NCBI RefSeq assembly: GCF_016808095.1
Contig: NC_068975.1
Coordinates: 31,953,001 to 32,017,000, forward strand
DNA from: Vigna angularis
Lineage: Eukaryota; Streptophyta; Magnoliopsida; Fabales; Fabaceae
Length of the DNA: 64,000 bases
Direction: 5' to 3'
Shown here in pieces: positions 56,304 to 64,000 of this stretch (positions are counted from its first letter, which is position 1; every line of letters starts with the position of its first letter). The position numbers were made by a program, and so were the translations under genes. The notes below the pieces were generated by a model that saw only the letters and a program-made list of their open reading frames with translations, did no database searches and was not told the origin of the DNA.

Positions 56304-59300
56304 TGCAAACGACCTATTATCAACCATTAGAGAGAACAGCACAGTGCCTTCGCGTGTTGATGAGGCCCATATCGAGGGACATGGATAGTGACAGGGACTA
56401 TTTTGTCCTTTCGTCTCCCGCTTTGATTTTATTATTCTAAATATTCATTTTCCACCTCAAAACTAGTGCCTTGGTTGGATAATAAGTTTGTTCAAATTTT
56501 CGTGTATATTAATTTTTTTTAAAAAATTATCTGTTTATATATAATATAGAGATATTGATATTTTTTCTTTTTATATTTGATACGTTATCGGCCAACTCGT
56601 TTATTTTTTGGAAAATATTTTATGAAAGAGACCCGTTTAAATTTTTTGAATTAAAATAACCAATAAAAAAAATACTATAAATTATTTAATACGATGATAA
56701 ATTAGAAATTTAGCATATTCTTTTTAATTTGTAGGATATATACAACCAGAAATTTTTTTTAGTAAAATACCAAATTTAATCAAATGTACGAGTTATACTT
56801 GCTAAAACTCTTAGTTAATGTTTTATTTCTCGAATATAAGTTGTTTTAATTTTTAACTTTTTTTCTTTTAATTTTAGTTTCTATGATTGATGATGTTATT
56901 TTAATGTCATGATAACATCTTCACATGAGATGTTGGCAAAATTGTCAATCTCAACCATGATGTTATTGTTAAAACTGTCTTTTGTCAACATATATTACCA
57001 ATTATTAAAATAAGAAATGATAATTTACTAACTATTGAAATATATATGTAACTTGTTTTATTGCATTTGATAGTTTTATATTTTTTATGAAATGTTGTCA
57101 ATTTTCATTATCTATGTTGAACTTAAATAAGAAAAAGCTTGTTTCTGAAATTTGGTTAATCTCTAAACAAAAAACCCTTGGCAAGGAAAAAATACCTTCA
57201 AAACACAGTTTTGTTTGTTTATCGTTATTTTTTTAAGGTTGAGAGAATTTACTGTTGTATTGTTATAATCATGCTGGGTGAGACCACACTTGTGTAGGTC
57301 CAACATAAGCACCATACAAAATTTTAAAATATATCATCAAGATTATCGTCAACATTTCTTTCTCGTCATTTTTTTTTTCTCATTTTTTTACCAAGGCGGT
57401 TGAACGAAGATACTGTCTCAGTGTAATTTTATTTAATGTATAACTTAATTTACAAGAATAATCAACGAAATATTTAAACTTAATTTTTTAGGCATGTGAA
57501 GTGTTAGGAAAATGGGTTAAGAATAGAAAATGAGTTTTATAGATGATAAAGTTATAAATTAAAGTTCTTTAAATGAGATTTAATTTATGAAAAGAAACAT
57601 TTATCTCAGTATATTTTTTTTTTAATTAAATTTCTTCATTTTTTTTAGATTTTAATTTTTTATTTATTTTGAAGACTCAATTATATCATATAACTTCTAG
57701 GGTCAAGAGTTACAATACTACTCAATCAGTTTTGTTAATAAAGTAAGTTTTTTTTTTCTTTTCTTGATTCAATTCTCGTTTTGTTTGTATATATTCTATT
57801 AAGGGATAAATGATTGCATGTGTCTTTGAGTAATTATATATGTGTTTTTCAATAATTATAAGTGTTTTTTCTACTCTTTTGTAGTCATGAGGATACAATG
57901 TAATCATTAATATGAGTATTGTATGTGTAGTTAGAGTTGTTTGAGGATTTGTGTGAAGTTTCTATGAGTAAGGACTTTCCTTTAAGGTAAGGAAAACTGA
58001 TTATCATAACCTTTGCATGTTGATTTGTATTGTCTGAGTAGATGAATTTAATCTGTGTTGTGATTTTTAAATTGTTAAGCTAATTGATTTTGTTTTGGAA
58101 AGAATAATATGTTTGATTGAGTTTTTTTTTAGTGGGATTGATTTAACTGTGTTAAAATAATCCAATCTACCATTTTGAAGGTCCTTTTTGAACTAAATAA
58201 TGAATCTTCCACTAAAGAGAAGCTAAAATGACCTAGGTTTGAAGATTAGGTGACTTAATGTAGTTGAATCAGGGTTGTTTGCTAATACAACACCGAGTAG
58301 TAGCATAAGACCATTGGGTATATTATTTGTAAAACGCAAGTCAGAAAGCTTTAAAGGTCCAATGCATCGAGCATCACTTTTGGACCTTTCGGTGCTCCCA
58401 ATAGTCAGTGGCTCCAGTGGTACAACACATCGAGTGTCAGTTTGGGAAAGTTGGGCAATGAACACTAAGGAATTTAGCATTGGACGTCAAGTGTAGGGTG
58501 CTGGGTGCCATCCTATTTTAGGTTTTGGATATGTAGTCTTAGTAAAATTTTGATTTCCAATTCGTAACTATTGTATCAAATTAAAATTTTGACAATTGAT
58601 CTTAGACATATGAATCTTTACTTTGACCGTTGGGATCTTTGATTAGATATTTGTGGTTAGAGAAATTATTTTCTTCGTTTTGAGCTCATAGTTGAAAATA
58701 TTGTATTTGAATATCATGTTAATGAAATAGAAAATAAATGATGAATTATTAACACATAAATTGAAATAAATAATAATGTAATTGGTTTTCATGAGATGAG
58801 TTTAGATTGAGGTAACATACATATGTGATATTTAAATTGAGTTTAAGTGATGATTGAAAATTTAAATGTATTGTATCAACTATATATTATAAAAATGTGC
58901 TAAGTATTTTGTTATGTTGATTTTATGGATTAAGGATACTGTAGAGGTTTCCAACGAAAAAATACTACATTGATCTTTTTTAGGTGGTGTATCAGGAAAA
59001 GGAAAATTTACTCTCGTAGATGAATTTGTTCAGTTATGAAAGTTAAAAAAAGTTCTATTTTTGAGATTTTTTATGATTGATTAAACTTATAAATATAGAA
59101 TTTTTGTCATGCTTTGTAAAAGAAGATGTGTAACTTTGAGATATATATAACTATAACTCCTATATGAGGCAAGGGTAGGAGGTGATATGTTCATTATTTA
59201 TGAATCTACTTAATACATATGTATTCGGAAATAAAATTAGTGATGTATAAAGTAATGAATTGAATGTTAGAATTGTATGTTATCATCTTATTTTATTAAT

Positions 59301-61634
59301 TAAAACAATTGGAAATATGTTACTTATTTTAAATGAAGTTGAACTATTTTATTTACATTAGCCCACCTTTTTTATTGTTGGTATATAATTTAACCATTGT
59401 ATGATATACATGAATAAATGAAATTGTAAGAAATGATATTGGGCAACAATTAGACTATTAGAAAGATGCAATTTGAAGTTTTAATGTTTTAAATATATTT
59501 ATAAATAATTAAAAATATTTCTATAGCATTTCAAATTATTATATTTTGAGAAACTTTCATGTATATGTGTAGTTTTTTAACTGTTTGGAAAATTTTAAGG
59601 ACATTATGTATATATATTTTTATATTACTTTATATCCTAAATTATGGTACACATATTTAGTATTTTCTTTTATACTATAAGGTGTTATGGCGATCATTTT
59701 GATAGAAGATGAAAAAGAAAAGTTAAATCACGCTATTTTCTAATATTATTTAAAAAAACAAATTTAATATGTATTCCGTCGCTGTCATGTTGAAAGTTCT
59801 AGAAGTATTTAAAAAAAGTTGGAGACTAAGAAAAAAAACGTGATGGTATATTGGAGAAAATGTTAACGACACGTTTTTTTTTTTTTTAATTTTTTAATTT
59901 TTTTTAAAAGTATGCTTTTCTTGATATGATTTCAAAACTTAGATATAGAAATGTAACATGAAATCCACTAAAATTGATCATTTTCAACAAATTTCTAAGT
60001 TATAAAAAGCATTTTTGTACAAAATGCAACAAACATCCTCTCGGTATAATTGATTCCAAAAATTTGTTACTAAAATCCAAAATACAGCCTGTTATTGGGA
60101 TTCTATTTTCTATTTATTTATTTATCTAATTTCGGACAACAGTTATTTATCTCTCCTATAACACAAATTTTGTAAAGAGCTTAATTTATCTAAATATATA
60201 AGTGATTTAAATAAAATAAAAAATAAATATTTTATTATGTGAGTTAAACACTCATAAATAAAAAAACGTTAACTATTCTAACTTCATTTAAAAGAAATTA
60301 TTATATTTTTTTCCGTTTCCTCTCTATATTTTTAAGATAATTGTTCATCATTTCATATATCTGAGTTTATTTTAAAGATTTTAATAGAAATTAAAATATT
60401 TTTTCCCAGTGAGAAGTTGTTTTGGAATAATTTAGTTCAATTTTTTTTTATTTTATAAGAAGATTGCATGATAGGATTAAGACTTTATATGTGAGATTTT
60501 TAAAATAAAGATGAATCTTTATGAGATAGTACATTTAGATTATTGATTAAAATACTTTATGCACATGTTTAAAATTAATAAAGTTTGGGAACTTGGGCTT
60601 TGATAAGCAAGTTGTGAAGATAAGAAAAGTTACTAAGCAAGTTGTTCCAATGTTTATTGCTTTTTGTAGGAGTGTGCTCTATTATTTAAAATGTTGAGTT
60701 TTCATATAAATCGTATATGTGATGGTGATTTTTAAGAGGTTTTGATTGATTATGTTTTTAGAGTATATTTAATATTTATAAATGTTATTAGTTAGTAATA
60801 TATTATATGAACGAGATGTTGAATTTTAAAATTATAGACTATGAATAGGCTTTGAAATAATTTTTGTCAATGAAATTGGATTAAAGTGACATAACTTATT
60901 ATATCTATAACTTTTTTAAATATTTATTCATTTTGATAAATAAAAAAAAATATTATTTATAACATCTCAATTTAATAATATACAATTATTAAAAGAAATA
61001 TTACTTATAAAAAGATAAATTTTCAATGAGAATACATCATCTAAATAACTACTGGGATATCATGAAAAAAAAAACTAAGTTCAATCATTGTCGACAGCTC
61101 ATTCCAATTGCAGCTGCTTCGAAATATCTGCCAAACGACAATTACTTTGTTGTAGGGAATGGTTCAATAATTTCTCAAACAAAACATGTCTTAAATATGC
61201 CAAAAAAAATTATAGACTTATGAATAGTTTGATACGTCTAAACAAAAACTTAGTGGTAAAAAAGTAATTTTTCCCATAGTTACAGAGATATAGAAAATTT
61301 ATTGAAAATTTTATGTATTTCATTTTTATTATATTTTATTTGTCTTTTGCTATTGGTTAATCACTTTATGCACAAGTTCCGGTCTCATTCAAGACGATGT
61401 TGTCATTCATCTGCATCCTCATATATTACAAAAAGCCTTAAGATAAACACTTACATGTTGATGAAGAGAAGTGAAATATATGGATGTTTGGATGTAATTG
61501 AACAATATATCTCATAAGTAAATGTTTCACTATTAGATAATGTGTTTTTATTGTAAGTAATATTTTTGTTTTTGAAAAATAAAAAACATAATGTGGTCGT
61601 TAAATTTATTAAGATTTAGTATAAAATGATGATT
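56304..61634. other. AT-rich intergenic DNA upstream of the beta-glucosidase gene
   Basis: No gene is supported over 5.3 kb. A less AT-rich island at about 58200-58520 has opposing short frames and resembles degraded repeat DNA. An open frame at 61026-61223 (containing RQLIPIAAASKYLPNDNYFV) has protein-like composition but I cannot identify it. It may be a relic. Confidence 0.45.
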
Positions 61635-63450
61635 AGGTATTGAAAAAAGTTGTGCAACATTTGCAACTGGTGTCTTGGGTTTGACGGTCCTTTTGATATA
61701 GCTACCCATCAAATTCCACTTAAGGCTGCTATTGCATTTATGTTACAAGTAATTACAGCTCCTTGTCATTTTCACTGTCATCGATTGTAACGGAATGCCA
61801 TTACGTGCAGTGTGCTGTTGGCTAGGGCTAAAGAACATTCTTCTGTCTTTCATTGATCCCATTTCGTTTCTTATGTCAGAACAATCTTACGTTAAAAGTA
61901 ACTTTTAAGTATAATTTCACTCTATAAATCAGCTTATAAAAGAAGGTTTTACATTATACATTATTTCGAGCGTGAGATTAAATATAAATAACAAATATCG
62001 TTGGGATAAATTCTAACCACAACTCTAATATATGAAATGGACTTTAAACCTAATTTAACTCCACAGAACTGATTTATAAAACGAATTTTACACTCACTTA
62101 CGTATTATAAGACTTCCAACCCCTTAACTTTTCCCGTGAGGCATAAGCAATTTAACGTTCGTTGTGAGATGGTAAGAGAAGAAGCTAGATTGTGATAGTT
62201 CTGTGCGCTTTCGCCGACTATCTTTAGCAGCAGGCTGGACAAGCCAGGACCATGCCTCATCATGATGCTATTGGTGCCTCAACCTTAACTTTAGACATTG
62301 GATTTGGCTGATACCGAATATTCAATTCCCTGAAAGGAAATAATGAAAAGCGAAATGATATACTGTTGAGAATAGTATATAATTTATTCGTTTTAAACTG
62401 TTTGATGCGAAGGGAGATGTCATTTTCTCTTCAACCAGATACTTTGGTTAGGTGCATTACCCTAAATGGAAATTAGTTCCTTAGTGAACATGTACGATTG
62501 TATGAATTTTATTTAGTATAATTTGAATGGTTTAGCCTAGTTTAGTGTACTGCAGCAGAATGATGTGTTGTTATTTGACTGAGTAATTAGAATGGACAGG
62601 GCATTTCTATGAAAGAAGTTACGTAACTTGGGTAGTTATATGGTGTAGGCATTTCTATCATGGATGTATTTTTCGATGAATGGACAGTGCATTTTAATCT
62701 GAAAATATCTTCCAGAATCTGGTATCAACCACTTAAATATGAAGGCGAACCTGCTTCTGGTTATTTAACATAGAAATCTAAGTGTGAGTTTCAATCTTGT
62801 GTAAATATAAAAAAATTGAACATTATATAAAAGTACTTGATCTTTTTTATACACAGAAGCAGATGTTCGAAATGTGCTGATTTCTCCTTATGTGGGGGGA
62901 AAGAGTGCAATATTTCCTAGAGGTTGTAGAGTGAAGACAAGGAGATTTGTAGCTTTCAAAAGAGAAATCAAAATAAAAGGAAAAAAATGAGAACTTGATA
63001 CAGGGTTTTTAATTTTGCATGCTGTAATGTACTGGTGAGTGTCATAACACCTTTTTCTAGCAGAGTAAAGCGTGAACAAGTAAAGCAGATGTTATGATAT
63101 TCACGGACAACTTGTTATAAGATTTGATTAGGACGTGTTATTAATGCCTTAAGCTCGAGCCAACTTCAAAATTGTTTGTATTAATTGTATTTTGTCAATC
63201 TCTGTCTGGGCTAGGGCCATTATGACCATCAGTTGCTTGCACGAAACTGCTAGTGATTATGGAGTTATCTTCAAATTATTTTAATCAACATCATCAATAT
63301 CTTAACAGATATTTAATTTTTCATAGGAAACGTCCAAGGGTCGTCAATTATTGTTCAGCAACGATTTTAGGTTTCACTATAGTTCACATGGTTACATGCA
63401 TTTCCAAGACTATGTCTAGCAGTTACCAATTCTCCGACATCACCACCTAT
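61635..63450 (+). pseudogene. Truncated duplicate of the pseudouridine synthase 6-like gene
   Basis: Bases 61635-61860 align with exons 5-6 of the gene at 45050-45310 and the short intron between them; 62215-62600 align with intron 7 (45660-45960); 62690-62740 with intron 8 (46545-46600); 62855-63450 with the 3' flank (47370-48060). Exons 7, 8 and 9 and all exons before 5 are absent. A one-base deletion creates an early stop in the exon 5 copy, and an eight-base deletion removes the codon of the catalytic Asp (CATCAAATTCCACT... in place of CATCAAATTGATAATTGCAC). The splice donor after exon 6 is deleted. The copy is dead. It is in the same orientation as the parent. Confidence 0.9.
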
Positions 63451-64000
63451 CACTCCTAAGGCAGACTTATATTCCGTTCCTTCATTAAATGTTGATGCAA
63501 CCATCATGATCATCTCCATTACAGGATAAGATTCATTCAAAAAGAGTGTATAACGTCACGTGTTCAACGTCGAAACACTCAATAGCCAACGTTAAAAATG
63601 ACCAGTGATATTTTTGTAAATAAATACAATTATTAAACGTCTTTTAGAATTGTAATTCAACGTAAAAGGATATAAAACGTCGAATGCCCCAACATTAGAC
63701 GTCAAAATTAGTGAATTCAATAAAAATTTGAGTGAGAGATTGAAAATTCATTCACTTTATCTTAGCGCGCGAGACTTTCTTCTCTGCTCAAACTTTTCTC
63801 GAACGAAGTTTGACGACCATCACATGTAATATTTCTTTCATTTGATACAAATGCATGTTAATTTACTACTTTAGGTATGATTTTTGTTTGTTTTGACATA
63901 TTATTTTCGTGTTGTTGTCCTTCATAGGCGCATACTGCTTTCTCTCTCACGTGTGGCAACACTTTATTCCGATGAATCAACATTAGTTTTCTTTTTCGTT
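63451..64000. other. Window end with clustered ACGTC/ACGTT words
   Basis: Between 63549 and 63710 the words AACGTC, ACGTTA and GACGTC recur at least six times, followed by a G+C-richer stretch (TTAGCGCGCGAGACTTTCTT). This may be the subterminal region of a DNA transposon that continues past the window. No coding frame is seen. Confidence 0.35.

Noticed and set aside
58223..58496. Opposing 85- and 73-residue frames
   Set aside because: Less AT-rich than the flanks but open on both strands with no motif; more likely degraded repeat DNA than a gene.

Overview
This 64 kb window is nuclear DNA from a flowering plant. The genes carry many short introns with GT..AG borders, coding islands sit in very AT-rich intergenic DNA, and plant-specific families are present (PBS1-like kinase, P-class PPR protein, GH1 beta-glucosidase). 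A dicot, probably a legume of the Phaseolus/Vigna/Glycine group, fits best, but that rests on protein and repeat flavour and not on a search.

Eight genes can be supported. From left to right: a Derlin-2 type ER-degradation membrane protein (+, 994-3565, 6 exons); nuclear tRNA-Trp(CCA) (+, 4607-4678); an intronless P-class PPR protein resembling the mitoribosomal PPR336 group (+, 5267-6430); a PBS1-like RLCK-VII kinase (+, 8983-10852, 5 exons); a small uncharacterised 112-residue protein (-, 11548-11886); an N6-methyl-AMP deaminase (MAPDA/ADAL, -, 16129-19368, 11 exons); an RluA-type RNA pseudouridine synthase 6-like protein (+, 42987-47207, 9 exons); and a secreted GH1 beta-glucosidase of the BGLU45-47 type (-, 49731-56260, 12 exons). 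For all six spliced genes the exon lengths and phases I derived close into one open frame. The genes are ordinary housekeeping and defence-related loci and do not form an operon-like unit.

The gap from about 19.4 to 43 kb is repeat territory. It holds a three-copy 0.7-1 kb AT-rich repeat (23.2-27.5 kb), an inverted-repeat element rich in CCCGG words (25.7-26.3 kb), a Mutator-like non-autonomous element with palindrome clusters (29.44-30.64 kb), a decayed Ty1/copia reverse-transcriptase fragment (34.0-34.2 kb), a 2.8 kb solo LTR with a perfect 5-bp target duplication (36.1-38.9 kb), a small MITE (40.7-40.9 kb), and a long-inverted-repeat foldback element with a 7-bp target duplication (41.57-42.24 kb). 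Long (AT)n microsatellites occur at 0.4, 25.6, 39.2 and 56.0 kb.

At the right end (61.6-63.5 kb) lies a truncated duplicate of the 3' half of the pseudouridine synthase gene and its downstream flank. It has lost exons 7-9 and the codon for the catalytic aspartate, so it is a pseudogene. The last 450 bases contain clustered ACGTC/ACGTT words that may belong to a DNA transposon continuing beyond the window. I found no evidence of a new multi-gene system. The most notable items are the structured transposable elements, the pseudogene duplicate and an unidentified coding-like relic inside intron 4 of the pseudouridine synthase gene.
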